Shown in pieces: positions 17,936 to 26,714 of a DNA stretch of 64,000 bases. Location of the stretch: positions 4,712,001 to 4,776,000 of the forward strand of contig NZ_JAFFHZ010000001.1 of the NCBI RefSeq assembly GCF_017052585.1, written 5' to 3'. The position numbers and the translations under genes were made by a program. This DNA comes from Paenibacillus apiarius (GTDB taxonomy: Bacteria > Bacillota > Bacilli > Paenibacillales > Paenibacillaceae). The first letter of the stretch is position 1. Every line of letters begins with the position of its first letter. Below the pieces are notes generated by a model. It saw nothing but the letters and a program-made list of their open reading frames with translations. It had not been told where the DNA came from and ran no database searches.

Positions 17936-18505
17936 ATGAAAACTGTACCTGTCGGCGTATCTGCTCGCCATATTCATTTAACCCAAGAACATATCGAAGC
18001 ATTATTTGGACCTGGGTATCAATTGACGGAATTTAAGCCGTTGTCTCAACCGGGACAATTTGCTGCGAATGAAACCGTTGAAGTTATCGGACCGAAAGGA
18101 TCCTTTAATAAAGTTCGTATTTTGGGACCGGCACGCCCGGCTTCCCAATTGGAAATTTCCCGTACGGATTCCTTTGCGATCGGTGTGAAAGCTCCTGTGC
18201 GCGAATCCGGCGACATTAATGGAACTCCAGGCATCTTGGTTAAAGGGCCTGCAGGGGAAGTTGAATTGCAAGATGGCGTTATCGTCGCTGCCCGTCATAT
18301 TCACTTTCATACTTCAGATGCTGAAAAATTCGGCATTCAAGACAAGCAAAAGCTCCGTGTTTCTGTTGGCGGCGAACGCGGGGTCGTGTTCGAGAATGTA
18401 ATCGCACGCGTCTCTCCGAACTTCGCGCTTGATATGCACATCGATACGGATGAAGCTAACGCTGCAGGCGTCAAGAACGGCGATACTGCGGAAATCATTG
18501 CCTAA
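17936..18505 (+). CDS. pduL: Phosphate propanoyltransferase (PduL family)
   Basis: 189 residues, consisting of the duplicated PduL fold. Two His-rich zinc-binding motifs are visible: SARHIHLT (residues ~9-16) and AARHIHFH (~118-125). PduL converts acyl-CoA plus phosphate to acyl-phosphate plus CoA, acting on acetyl- and propionyl-CoA. No microcompartment shell genes or N-terminal encapsulation peptide are present, so it is probably a cytosolic phosphotransacylase. TATAAT at 17883-17888 may be its -10, but a -35 at good spacing is not evident. The start has GAGGTGGATGAG upstream. Confidence 0.9.
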   Translation: MKTVPVGVSARHIHLTQEHIEALFGPGYQLTEFKPLSQPGQFAANETVEVIGPKGSFNKVRILGPARPASQLEISRTDSFAIGVKAPVRESGDINGTPGILVKGPAGEVELQDGVIVAARHIHFHTSDAEKFGIQDKQKLRVSVGGERGVVFENVIARVSPNFALDMHIDTDEANAAGVKNGDTAEIIA

Positions 18506-18542
18506 TATGCGAATAACATTTCAATAGGTCATAACAGAGAAT

Positions 18543-18577
18543 GCAGCATGTCGAGATTGGACATGCTGTATTTTTTT
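18543..18577 (+). terminator. Terminator after pduL
   Basis: CAGCATGTC/GACATGCTG stem (18544-18552 with 18560-18568) followed by TA and seven T residues. Confidence 0.88.
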
Positions 18578-18782
18578 GTATGATGATATCGGGAGCGTTG
18601 CAATGAGTAGCGACACTGCTGTCAAAAAGAGATTTTGCCTATCACAGAATTGATGTTCAATTCCCCTAATGATATAATTTGAAGTAATGCTTTTTTTAGC
18701 TACTGCCTAACAACATGATGATTATACAGAGAATGAATAAGAGGAAAATACCATTACAAACCAAGAAAAGGGAGTGGCCGAC

Positions 18783-20336
18783 ATGAGCAAAAAGCCAAAG
18801 GATTACTCCAAGTATTTTGATTTCTCGAACGCAAAAGTTATTTCCGAGGATGAGCACGGTAAACGTATACGAATAAATGGTCGTGAAATCAACATTATTT
18901 CGGAGCCGAATCAGCGTGAAGAGAAGCAGCGCGGCAAGCAAGACATTCAAGTGCATTACGACAATGCAGTCGCGGAAGAGCTGCAAGGTCTCGGGAACGG
19001 CAAGAAATATCTAATCTATACGTTCGGCTGTCAGATGAACGAGCACGACTCGGAAACGATGAGCGGGCTGCTCGAGCAGATGGGGTATGAGAAGACCGAT
19101 GAACGCAAGCAAGCGGATATCATTTTGCTGAACACCTGTGCGATTCGGGAAAATGCGGAGGACAAAGTCTTCGGTGAACTGGGGCATTTAAAGACCTTGA
19201 AGCTGGAAAAGCCCGGTCTCGTTCTCGGGGTATGCGGCTGTATGTCGCAAGAAGAAAATGTAGTCAACCGCATTATGCAAAAGCACCACTTTGTCGATAT
19301 TATTTTCGGTACCCACAATATTCACCGTCTTCCTTATTTGGTGCGCGACGCCTTGTTCAATAAGGAAATGGTTGTCGAAGTGTGGTCGAAAGAAGGCGAC
19401 ATCATCGAGAATCTTCCGAAGAAGCGCGAAGGCATGCGCGGTTGGGTGAACATCATGTACGGATGCGATAAGTTCTGCACCTATTGCATCGTTCCTTATA
19501 CCCGCGGCAAAGAGCGCAGCCGCCGTCCTGAGGACGTGATCGCGGAAGTGCGCGAGCTTGCCCGTCAAGGCTTTAAAGAGATTACTTTGCTAGGGCAGAA
19601 CGTCAATGCGTACGGCAAAGATTTTACAGACATGAAATACACGTTCGGGGATCTGATGGATGACATTCGCAAGGTCGACATCCCACGGATTCGATTTACG
19701 ACTTCCCATCCGCGTGATTTCGATGATCATCTGGTCGAAGTGCTGGCGAAGCGCGGCAATTTGGTGGAGCATATCCATCTGCCGGTACAGTCCGGAAGCA
19801 GTGAAATATTGAAGAAAATGAGCCGTAAGTATGATCGTGAACGGTTCCTGGAGTTGGCCGGCAAAATTAAAAAGGCGATTCCCGACGTCGTGCTCTCGAC
19901 TGATATTATTGTAGGCTTCCCTGGTGAAAGTGACGAGCAATTCGAAGAAACGATGTCGCTGGTCAAGGAAGTAGAGTTTGATTTTGCCTATACGTTCATC
20001 TATTCGCCGCGTGAAGGAACGCCGGCAGCCGGTATGGAAGACAACGTTCCGATGGATGTCAAGAAGGCCAGATTGCAGCGTCTGAATGAGTTGATGACGC
20101 AGCTCAGCCGCAAGAGCAATGAAAAGCTGCTTGGCGAAACAGTAGAGGTGCTCGTGGAAGGCGAAAGCAAGAACAATTCGGATATTTTATCCGGTCGGAC
20201 GCGCACGAACAAGCTCGTTCATTTTGCCGGATCGAAGGAATTGATCGGCCAGTTCGTCCATGTCAAGGTGTATGATGTCATGTCATTCTACATTAAAGGC
20301 GAGCTTGTCACAGAACGGATGCAAATAAGTTCTTAA
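18783..20336 (+). CDS. miaB: tRNA-2-methylthio-N6-dimethylallyladenosine synthase MiaB
   Basis: 517 residues from the ATG at 18783, which has AAAGGGAG eight bases upstream. A GTG at 18774 is part of that region. The N-terminal ~70 residues are a low-conservation extension typical of Bacillales MiaB. UPF0004 cysteines are C83, C119 and C153, the radical-SAM CxxxCxxC is C228, C232 and C235, and a TRAM domain is at the C terminus. [11 protein letters not shown] identifies MiaB rather than RimO. It methylthiolates i6A37 in tRNAs reading UNN codons. It is followed by ricA as in Bacillus. Confidence 0.95.
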   Translation: MSKKPKDYSKYFDFSNAKVISEDEHGKRIRINGREINIISEPNQREEKQRGKQDIQVHYDNAVAEELQGLGNGKKYLIYTFGCQMNEHDSETMSGLLEQMGYEKTDERKQADIILLNTCAIRENAEDKVFGELGHLKTLKLEKPGLVLGVCGCMSQEENVVNRIMQKHHFVDIIFGTHNIHRLPYLVRDALFNKEMVVEVWSKEGDIIENLPKKREGMRGWVNIMYGCDKFCTYCIVPYTRGKERSRRPEDVIAEVRELARQGFKEITLLGQNVNAYGKDFTDMKYTFGDLMDDIRKVDIPRIRFTTSHPRDFDDHLVEVLAKRGNLVEHIHLPVQSGSSEILKKMSRKYDRERFLELAGKIKKAIPDVVLSTDIIVGFPGESDEQFEETMSLVKEVEFDFAYTFIYSPREGTPAAGMEDNVPMDVKKARLQRLNELMTQLSRKSNEKLLGETVEVLVEGESKNNSDILSGRTRTNKLVHFAGSKELIGQFVHVKVYDVMSFYIKGELVTERMQISS

Positions 20337-20423
20337 AATTTTCCTCTTTTTAGGTTACAATGAACAAGGGTGCTTGATACATTTTCCAATACACTAGTTC
20401 GAAACAGATGGGAGAGGTTCTCA

Positions 20424-20903
20424 TTGTCGCAACAATCACAATCTTCGCCGCAGGATTCGCAACAAGCCCATCAGACGGGCTGCGGGATTCCCTCGTTCAA
20501 TACGCGCGATCTGCTCGTGCGTGAAGATATTATGGCAAAGGCCAAGCAAATGGCCGAGTTGATATGCACCACTGACGAAGTGCAGCATTACCAGCAGGCA
20601 GAGAAGCTGATTCAACAGCATAATCGTGTGCAGGAGCTCATCCCCCTCATCAAGAAGAAGCAGAAGGAAATCGTCGCCTTCAAATCGTTCAAGAACGAGC
20701 AGATGGTGGATAAGATTGAAAAGGAAATCACAGCGCTCCAAGATGAACTGGACAACATTCCGCTCGTTGTTGAATTTCAACAGAGTCAGAGCGATGTCAA
20801 CTATTTGCTGCAGCTCATCATGTCCGTCATTCGGGATACGGTGTCGGATAAAATTAATGTGGAGGCGGCAACACCAGAGGATCCAGAGACGTGCAGCGAT
20901 TAA
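20424..20903 (+). CDS. ricA: RicA/YmcA, YlbF-family regulator of RNase Y
   Basis: 159 residues from a TTG at 20424 with GGGAGAGG six bases upstream. An in-frame start at 20370 lacks a ribosome binding site. The core (REDIMAKAKQMAELI to VNYLLQLIMSVI) matches YmcA, with the conserved EELDEIP-like turn (DELDNIPLVVEF) and a near-terminal cysteine (ETCSD) corresponding to the cysteine close to the C terminus of Bacillus RicA, an iron-sulfur ligand candidate. RicA with RicF and RicT forms the Y-complex that directs RNase Y and influences competence, biofilm and Spo0A activation. The Gln/Ser-rich N-terminal ~30 residues are extra relative to Bacillus. Confidence 0.85.
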   Translation: MSQQSQSSPQDSQQAHQTGCGIPSFNTRDLLVREDIMAKAKQMAELICTTDEVQHYQQAEKLIQQHNRVQELIPLIKKKQKEIVAFKSFKNEQMVDKIEKEITALQDELDNIPLVVEFQQSQSDVNYLLQLIMSVIRDTVSDKINVEAATPEDPETCSD

Positions 20904-20920
20904 CGGCTGCATGTTGTACG

Positions 20921-20950
20921 AACCAGCACCAGGGCGGTGCTGGTTTTTTT
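20921..20950 (+). terminator. Terminator after ricA
   Basis: A perfect AACCAGCACC/GGTGCTGGTT stem is followed by T residues. It ends the miaB-ricA unit. Confidence 0.9.
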
Positions 20951-21328
20951 GCTGTTTGCAGGCTCCTCTCCGATCTCGTTTCAGTCGAAAAGACATTCTG
21001 GACCAGGCCTCTTCTGAACGTGAGGGAGAGTGGAAGGAAGTACAGGTCAGCGTAGCATTGCTGGCTCGAAATTTGATCCTTCTTTAGCTCAATTTTTAGA
21101 TGTTTTACTAGAGAAATGGCAATATTTCGAACGATATCGACACTGTTATGGATAACAGTTGTGAAATGTAAATGAAATTTAAAATATATATGTGGGATAT
21201 ATTGACAATAAGAATAAGGTGTGGTTATATAGCACTAAGAAAAAGTTTAAGCGCTTATAATTATAGGTATATAGTATTATTGTTTGAGGCGGGGAATAGT
21301 CGTAATTACTCTGTATGAGGTGTGACTC
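20951..21328 (+). other. Intergenic region before the type IV pilus operon
   Basis: This 378-base stretch becomes A+T-rich toward its end. It holds the pilB promoter at 21202-21230 and a ~100-base leader. No gene, repeat or mobile-element trace was seen in the first 250 bases. Confidence 0.5.
21202..21230 (+). promoter_or_regulatory. Sigma-A promoter of the pil operon
   Basis: A perfect TTGACA (21202-21207), 17-base spacer and TTATAT (21225-21230). It lies ~100 bases before pilB in an A+T-rich context and is the only strong promoter seen for the rightward pilus operon. Confidence 0.7.
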
Positions 21329-23026
21329 ATGAAACAGCGCAAGCGAATCGGAGAATTATTGGTCGAAGTCGGTCTCATCACCCCATCCCAATTGCAGCAT
21401 GCCTTGGCGGAACAAGCCAAGCGGAAAGGCCGGCTGGGAGATATTTTGCTGTCGGAAGGCTTCATTAATGAGCAGCAATTAATCGAGGTGTTGGAATTCC
21501 AACTTGGGATTCCGCACATCCAGCTATACCGTCAACAGATCGATCAGCATGCCATCGAGCTTATATCACAGCGCCTTGCCGAACAATATCGGGTCCTTCC
21601 TGTCCGAATCGACGGATCGAAGCTTATCGTAGCCATGGAAGATCCACTGGATTATTATGCTATCGAGGAGCTGCGTCTTGCGACCGGATACCGGATTGAA
21701 CCGACCATTGCCTCGCGTGAGGAGCTTGCGCGCACGATTCGCCGTTATTACGGAATGCAGGAATCGGTGGACGAGATGCTGCAGCAGTTGCAGCTCCACG
21801 AAGAAGAATCATTATCCGCCCAACTTGAAGACGAGCAATCCCCGGTTGTCAGAACGGTAAATCAATTGATTACACAAGCGGTTATTATGCGGGCAAGCGA
21901 TATTCACCTCGATTCTCAAGATGATGAACTGGTGATTCGTTATCGTGTGGATGGCGTGCTGCGTACCGAGCGGACGCTGCCCAAACATATGCAGAATGTC
22001 ATTGTTGCCCGAATCAAAATTTTGGCCAACTTGAACTTGACTGAACGCCGTTTGCCCCAGGACGGCCGGTTCGAATGGCTCCACGATCATGCTCAATGGG
22101 ACGTTCGCGTCTCCACTCTTCCAACTATCCATGGCGAGAAAGTCGTCATGCGTCTGCTCAATCAGCACCATGGCCTGACCGGGTTGGAACAGCTCGGTTT
22201 CACCCCGCACAATTTAACCCAATTTCAACAAGCAATACAATCTACATATGGCATTGTGCTGCTGACCGGACCGACCGGCAGCGGCAAATCGACAACTTTA
22301 TATGCGGCCCTGTCCCAGCTACATCACGAGGGCATCAATGTCATGACGATTGAGGATCCGGTCGAATATCAGCTGCCGGGAATCAATCAGGTGCAAGTCA
22401 ATGCGGCAATCGGGATGACCTTTGCCCGCGGATTAAGGGCGATGCTGCGCCAAGACCCGAATATTATTATGGTCGGAGAAATTCGCGATTTGGAAACCGC
22501 GGAAATCGCCATTCGCGCGGCGATGACCGGACATCTCGTACTGAGCACTTTACATACGAATAGCGGCGTTAATACGATGACACGCTTGATGGACATGGGA
22601 GTAGAACCGTATCTCGTCTCTTCTTCGTTGCTCTGTGTCGCCGGACAAAGGCTCGTGCGGAAAGTATGCCCGCAATGTGCGCGGCCCTATCAGCCTACGT
22701 TGGAGGAGCGAGGGTGGTTGGGACGATATAAGTTGCCGGCCGATGGGTTGCGCCGTGGCGAAGGCTGCGAAGCATGCGCACGAACAGGATATCGGGGAAG
22801 ACTGGCCATTCATGAGGTGCTGACGATGGATGACAAGCTGAGGATGCTTACCATGAAAAAACGTCCGGATAGCGAATACCGCGCGGCGGCGGCGGCGCAG
22901 CGCTTTGCCTCTCTGTTCGAGGATGGTCTGCGCAAAGCGGCGGATGGTCTAACGACGATAAGCGAGGTGTTCCGCGTGGCGAGCCCGGCTGATGAGGAAC
23001 GTCTGGAAAGGGGTATGCATAACTAA
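21329..23026 (+). CDS. pilB: Type IV pilus assembly ATPase PilB (GspE family)
   Basis: 565 residues. An N-terminal GspE_N/MshEN-type domain (residues 1-~150) is followed by the secretion ATPase core. Walker A GPTGSGKST is at 314-322, the Asp box IEDPVE at 341-346, Walker B IIMVGEIRD at 379-387 and the His box GHLVLSTLHT at 401-410. The zinc-binding tetracysteine (C447, C450, C480, C483) is intact and marks it as an assembly rather than retraction ATPase. It powers pilin polymerisation from the cytoplasmic face. It is the first gene of the operon and is followed without gap by pilT. Confidence 0.95.
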   Translation: MKQRKRIGELLVEVGLITPSQLQHALAEQAKRKGRLGDILLSEGFINEQQLIEVLEFQLGIPHIQLYRQQIDQHAIELISQRLAEQYRVLPVRIDGSKLIVAMEDPLDYYAIEELRLATGYRIEPTIASREELARTIRRYYGMQESVDEMLQQLQLHEEESLSAQLEDEQSPVVRTVNQLITQAVIMRASDIHLDSQDDELVIRYRVDGVLRTERTLPKHMQNVIVARIKILANLNLTERRLPQDGRFEWLHDHAQWDVRVSTLPTIHGEKVVMRLLNQHHGLTGLEQLGFTPHNLTQFQQAIQSTYGIVLLTGPTGSGKSTTLYAALSQLHHEGINVMTIEDPVEYQLPGINQVQVNAAIGMTFARGLRAMLRQDPNIIMVGEIRDLETAEIAIRAAMTGHLVLSTLHTNSGVNTMTRLMDMGVEPYLVSSSLLCVAGQRLVRKVCPQCARPYQPTLEERGWLGRYKLPADGLRRGEGCEACARTGYRGRLAIHEVLTMDDKLRMLTMKKRPDSEYRAAAAAQRFASLFEDGLRKAADGLTTISEVFRVASPADEERLERGMHN

Positions 23027-24088
23027 ATGAGTATTTTAGAACATTGGTCTGAATGGTTGGAAATTGCGGTGGCCAAGGAAGCTTCAGACTTGCATTTGTC
23101 ACCTGATATGCCCCCGATGATGCGCGTAATGGGCGAATTGCAGGCGACGGGTAACCGCATTCTGACAGAGGCGGACTGTACGGAGCTGTGCGAAGGGTTA
23201 TTGTCGCCTCAGCAGTGGCAGCAATTCGTCATCCGTGGGGATGTGGATGCGGCAATCCAGCACAGCGTGGCCGTTCGCATTCGTCTGCATGTATACCGTA
23301 TGCAGGGATGTCCGTGTATTGCGGCCCGGATCGTGCATAGCAGGACGGCATCCATCGATTCGTTGGGGTTGCCGGAGACCACGCGGCAGCTCATTCACAA
23401 GAAGCAAGGACTTGTGCTTGTCGTCGGTCCGACGGGCAGCGGGAAGTCGACTACGTTGGGCGCATTCGTGAACGAGCTGAACCGGACGAAGCCGCTTCAT
23501 ATCGTGACACTGGAGGACCCGGTAGAGAAGTTGCACCGTTCAAAGCAAGGACTTGTTCATCAACGGGAAATTGGAGTTGACACGCCTACGTTTTATGATG
23601 GCTTGCGTGCTGCTCTCAGGCAGGACCCCGACATCATCGTCATCGGAGAAATGAGGGACAACGACACTATCTCGACAGCGCTGACCGCTGCTGAGACGGG
23701 GCATCTTGTATTTGGAACTTTGCATACGTCCAATGCCGCCATGGCCATCGATAGGCTCATCGACAGCTTCCCGGGCGAGACGCAGCCGCATATCCGTTCG
23801 CAATTGGCGTCGGTGCTGGTTGGCGTCGTGGCGCAGCGTTTGGTCCGAAGGCAGTTCGGTAAGGGGATGATAGGGATATTTGAATTGCTGGTCAATATTC
23901 CAGCAGTAGCGCACTGCATCCGCTCGGGCAGGACACATCAATTGCCGGGCATTATGCTGACAAGCCGATCCAACGGGATGATTACCTTTTCCCAAGCGTT
24001 TGCCGAGGCGGCGGCCAGCGGACTCATAGCTTATGATACGATTCAATCGGATATCGACAGAGGCGGAGAACTTGAAGCTGCGGATTGA
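23027..24088 (+). CDS. pilT: Type IV pilus retraction ATPase PilT
   Basis: 353 residues, starting at the base after the pilB stop codon. Walker A GPTGSGKST is at 134-142, Walker B IIVIGEMRD at 203-211 and the His box GHLVFGTLHT at 225-234. It lacks the tetracysteine and has the PilT-type start (ASDLHLSPDMPPMMRV). The region corresponding to the PilT AIRNLIRE motif reads AVAHCIRSGRTHQLP, which is divergent from the classical motif but aligns in position. PilT disassembles the pilus and supports twitching or DNA uptake. Confidence 0.93.
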   Translation: MSILEHWSEWLEIAVAKEASDLHLSPDMPPMMRVMGELQATGNRILTEADCTELCEGLLSPQQWQQFVIRGDVDAAIQHSVAVRIRLHVYRMQGCPCIAARIVHSRTASIDSLGLPETTRQLIHKKQGLVLVVGPTGSGKSTTLGAFVNELNRTKPLHIVTLEDPVEKLHRSKQGLVHQREIGVDTPTFYDGLRAALRQDPDIIVIGEMRDNDTISTALTAAETGHLVFGTLHTSNAAMAIDRLIDSFPGETQPHIRSQLASVLVGVVAQRLVRRQFGKGMIGIFELLVNIPAVAHCIRSGRTHQLPGIMLTSRSNGMITFSQAFAEAAASGLIAYDTIQSDIDRGGELEAAD

Positions 24089-24142
24089 AGCGCTCACTAA
24101 ATTAAAACGCTTATATATTTGGGTGAAATGAGGTTGTTAGTA

Positions 24143-25354
24143 ATGCCTGATTTTCATTTCCAGGCCATTGATGAATATGGTGTATCCCGGCGCGGCGTCG
24201 TGAAAACGGCGACGAAGAAACAAGCGGCTGAGCAGCTGCAAGCAAGGAATTGGTGGGTTACGAAGCTTGAGGATCGCAAAGGTCATTGGCTGCACCGCGA
24301 TATTGCTCTCGGCGGTCCGCGTGTGAAGGTAGGGGAGATGACCGTATTTTGCCGGCAGTTCGCCACGATGGTGCGTGCCGGGATTCCGCTCGCGGAATCC
24401 ATTCGCATCCTTGCAGAGCAGGCGGGCAACAAGTCATTCGGCGAGGTGCTGCAGCAGGTGCTTGAAGACTTGGAATCGGGGACGCCGCTGTCACAGTCTG
24501 CCGAACGCTATCCATGCGTATTTAGTCAAATGTTCGTCAACATGGTAAAGGCTGGCGAGGCATCGGGAAAGCTGGACGAGATGTTGGAGCGGTTGGCCGT
24601 CTTCTATGAGAAGGAGCACCAAACACGCGAGAAAGTAAAATCAGCCATGATATATCCGATTATTATGCTCATCATGACCGTTGTCGTCGTCACGGTATTA
24701 ATGATTTTCGTTATTCCGAAGCTCGTATACAGCTTCACGACAATGGACATCGAGCTGCCGCTGCCAACCCGGATCGTGATGGCCATGAGCGAGTTCATGC
24801 AGATCTATAGCTTTATCGTCATTCCGGTTATGGCGCTGCTTCCGTGTGCATGGGTGTTCCTGAAGAAGCTGCCGCGGATGAGGTACCCTTGGGACATGGC
24901 GAAGCTGCGGATGCCGGTGTTCGGGACGCTGCAGCAGAAGCAAGCGCTGGCGCGGTTCACCCGAACGTTCGCTTCGCTCTTCGGCGCAGCGATACCGATA
25001 GTGGACACGCTGACCATTGCGGCACGCGTCACGGGCAATGAGGTGTACGGACGCATCATACGCGATGCGCGTGAAGATATCAAGAGCGGGCAGTCGTTGA
25101 CGGAAACGTTCACTGAGCATGCTTGGTTTCCGCCGATGCTGGTGCAGATGATGGCAGTCGGGGAACGGACCGGCAATTTGGATGAGATGATGGAGAAGGT
25201 CGCTGATTTTTACGAGCGCGACGTTGAAACGATGTCTGATCGTTTGAAGGCGATGCTCGAGCCGCTCATGATTGTCGTGCTTGCCGTAATCGTTGGCTTT
25301 ATCGTGCTGGCTGTAATGCTGCCGTCGTTCAAGCTGATGGACAATCTGCGGTAA
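24143..25354 (+). CDS. pilC: Type IV pilus inner-membrane platform protein PilC (GspF family)
   Basis: 403 residues from the ATG at 24143, with TGAGGT eight bases upstream. In-frame alternatives at 24119 (TTG) and 24128 (ATG) would add up to eight residues. Two GspF domains (residues ~65-190 and ~265-390) each carry the conserved pattern FCRQFATMVRAGIPL and FTRTFASLFGAAIPI. Three transmembrane segments are seen, two between the domains and one at the C-terminus. PilC anchors the ATPases to the pilin pool. It lies between pilT and pilA. Confidence 0.94.
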   Translation: MPDFHFQAIDEYGVSRRGVVKTATKKQAAEQLQARNWWVTKLEDRKGHWLHRDIALGGPRVKVGEMTVFCRQFATMVRAGIPLAESIRILAEQAGNKSFGEVLQQVLEDLESGTPLSQSAERYPCVFSQMFVNMVKAGEASGKLDEMLERLAVFYEKEHQTREKVKSAMIYPIIMLIMTVVVVTVLMIFVIPKLVYSFTTMDIELPLPTRIVMAMSEFMQIYSFIVIPVMALLPCAWVFLKKLPRMRYPWDMAKLRMPVFGTLQQKQALARFTRTFASLFGAAIPIVDTLTIAARVTGNEVYGRIIRDAREDIKSGQSLTETFTEHAWFPPMLVQMMAVGERTGNLDEMMEKVADFYERDVETMSDRLKAMLEPLMIVVLAVIVGFIVLAVMLPSFKLMDNLR

Positions 25355-25408
25355 TCCGTATTCGAAGGGGCGGGTTCAAACAGGGGACCTGCTGCACGAT
25401 TCAAAACG

Positions 25409-25426
25409 GTTTTACGGAAGTAAAAC
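25409..25426 (+). promoter_or_regulatory. Perfect hairpin in front of pilA
   Basis: GTTTTAC-GGAA-GTAAAAC: a 7-bp stem with a GNRA tetraloop, 35 bases upstream of the pilA start. It has no T run and so is more likely an mRNA 5'-stabilising or processing element than a terminator. Confidence 0.55.
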
Positions 25427-25461
25427 ATATATCATTTTTCTAGAGAGGGGAAAGGTAAATC

Positions 25462-25863
25462 ATGAGTATGGCATGGGTACAGGAGCGGGTGAAGGCCGCT
25501 CGCAACGAGAAGGGGATGACGCTGATCGAACTGCTGGCGGTTATCGTTATTCTGGGGATTATAATTGCAATTGCAGCGGTAGTTATTATTGGTCAGTTCG
25601 ATAAGGCAAAGGATACATCGGATGCAACATCGATGAAAATAGTGACGGATGCAGCACAACGATATATCTTGGATAATCCAAAAGAAAAAATCGACGAAAA
25701 TGGTAAGGAAATTACGATGGACGCTCTTGTTAAAGGGGGATACATTAAGGAGCCCCCTAAAAACTCAGAGGGAAAAACATTGCAATCTATTAATGTTAAA
25801 TATACTTCCGCTACTGATAAGACTCTTATAATTTATCCAACTTGGAAGGATACTACTCCATAA
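25462..25863 (+). CDS. pilA: Type IV major pilin PilA
   Basis: 133 residues. The class III signal reads NEKG followed by MTLIELLAVIVILGIIIAI. The predicted cleavage is G18-M19, with the conserved Glu at mature position 5 (E23). The mature pilin of ~115 residues has one N-terminal hydrophobic helix and a short globular domain without cysteines. The ribosome binding site GAGAGGGGAAAGG is strong. The 3' two-thirds is visibly richer in A+T than neighbouring pil genes and uses AAA, ATT and TTA-type codons. This suggests either diversifying change or transfer of the surface-exposed part. It is bracketed by two hairpins. Confidence 0.93.
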   Translation: MSMAWVQERVKAARNEKGMTLIELLAVIVILGIIIAIAAVVIIGQFDKAKDTSDATSMKIVTDAAQRYILDNPKEKIDENGKEITMDALVKGGYIKEPPKNSEGKTLQSINVKYTSATDKTLIIYPTWKDTTP

Positions 25864-25886
25864 GTCTCACATGTTTATCATTCAGA

Positions 25887-25916
25887 AAGGTAACTCGCGA
25901 GAGTTACCTTTTCCTT
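25887..25916 (+). terminator. Hairpin/terminator after pilA
   Basis: A perfect 10-bp stem AAGGTAACTC/GAGTTACCTT with GCGA loop is followed by TTCCTT. It is likely a partial terminator that leaves pilA more abundant than the downstream genes. Confidence 0.75.
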
Positions 25917-25926
25917 AGGGGGAACG

Positions 25927-26703
25927 ATGATGGAAATGGCACTGGCAATGTGGGTTGTCAGCTTCGCCCTGCTTGGGCTCTGCATCGGCAGCTTTCTTAA
26001 CGTCGTCGCTTACCGGGTGCCGCGCGGGGAGTCCGTCGTGGCTCCGCCTTCGCGTTGCACCCACTGCGGGGAGCAGGTGCGGCCGTATGATCTGATTCCG
26101 CTCATCAGCTATGTAATCCTCCGGGGACGCTGCCGCTCCTGCGGTATGCCGATCGCGGCGCGCTACCCCTTGGTGGAGCTGCTGACGAGTGCCGCCTTCG
26201 CCGCCGTTGCTTGGAACATGCCATGGAACGGGGAAGCGATCGTGGGGGCGCTGCTTAGCTCGGTCCTGATCGCAGTGGCGGTGATCGACATTGACTGGCG
26301 GATCATCCCGAACCGCATTGTTGCATGGGGGATGGGACTCGGGTTGTTCATGCGCTGTTTCATTCATCCGCTGCCATGGTGGAATTATGCGCTCGCAGCC
26401 GTTGTCTGCTCGGGGCTGCTTCTATTGCTTGCGATCGCAAGCAATGGCGGAATGGGCGGAGGGGATATTAAGCTGTATCTATTCATTGGCATGGTGCTCG
26501 GTCTAGCTTCAGCGCTGTTGTCGCTGTTCACAGCGAGTGTGCTGGGGCTAGTGTACGGCTGTGTGCTGCTATGCTTCAAGCCTGCCTTCGGCAAAGACCG
26601 CTCTTTGCCGTTCGCGCCATTCATTGCCGCAGGCGCATGGTGGGCCTACTTGTACGGAGAAGGGGTTCTGCACGCGATGCTTCAATATATCGTTGCTGCA
26701 TAG
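25927..26703 (+). CDS. pilD: Prepilin peptidase/N-methyltransferase PilD
   Basis: 258-residue polytopic membrane protein (A24 aspartic peptidase family). The cytoplasmic zinc-binding cysteines C44, C47, C69 and C72 (CTHC and CRSC) are present. The catalytic aspartates lie in VIDIDWRIIPN (D121 or D123) and GGGDIKLY (D180). It cleaves the leader of PilA and the minor prepilins and N-methylates the new terminus. The ribosome binding site AGGGGG precedes two adjacent ATG codons (25927 and 25930), and either could be used. Confidence 0.94.
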   Translation: MMEMALAMWVVSFALLGLCIGSFLNVVAYRVPRGESVVAPPSRCTHCGEQVRPYDLIPLISYVILRGRCRSCGMPIAARYPLVELLTSAAFAAVAWNMPWNGEAIVGALLSSVLIAVAVIDIDWRIIPNRIVAWGMGLGLFMRCFIHPLPWWNYALAAVVCSGLLLLLAIASNGGMGGGDIKLYLFIGMVLGLASALLSLFTASVLGLVYGCVLLCFKPAFGKDRSLPFAPFIAAGAWWAYLYGEGVLHAMLQYIVAA

Positions 26704-26714
26704 GAGGTGTGCGA

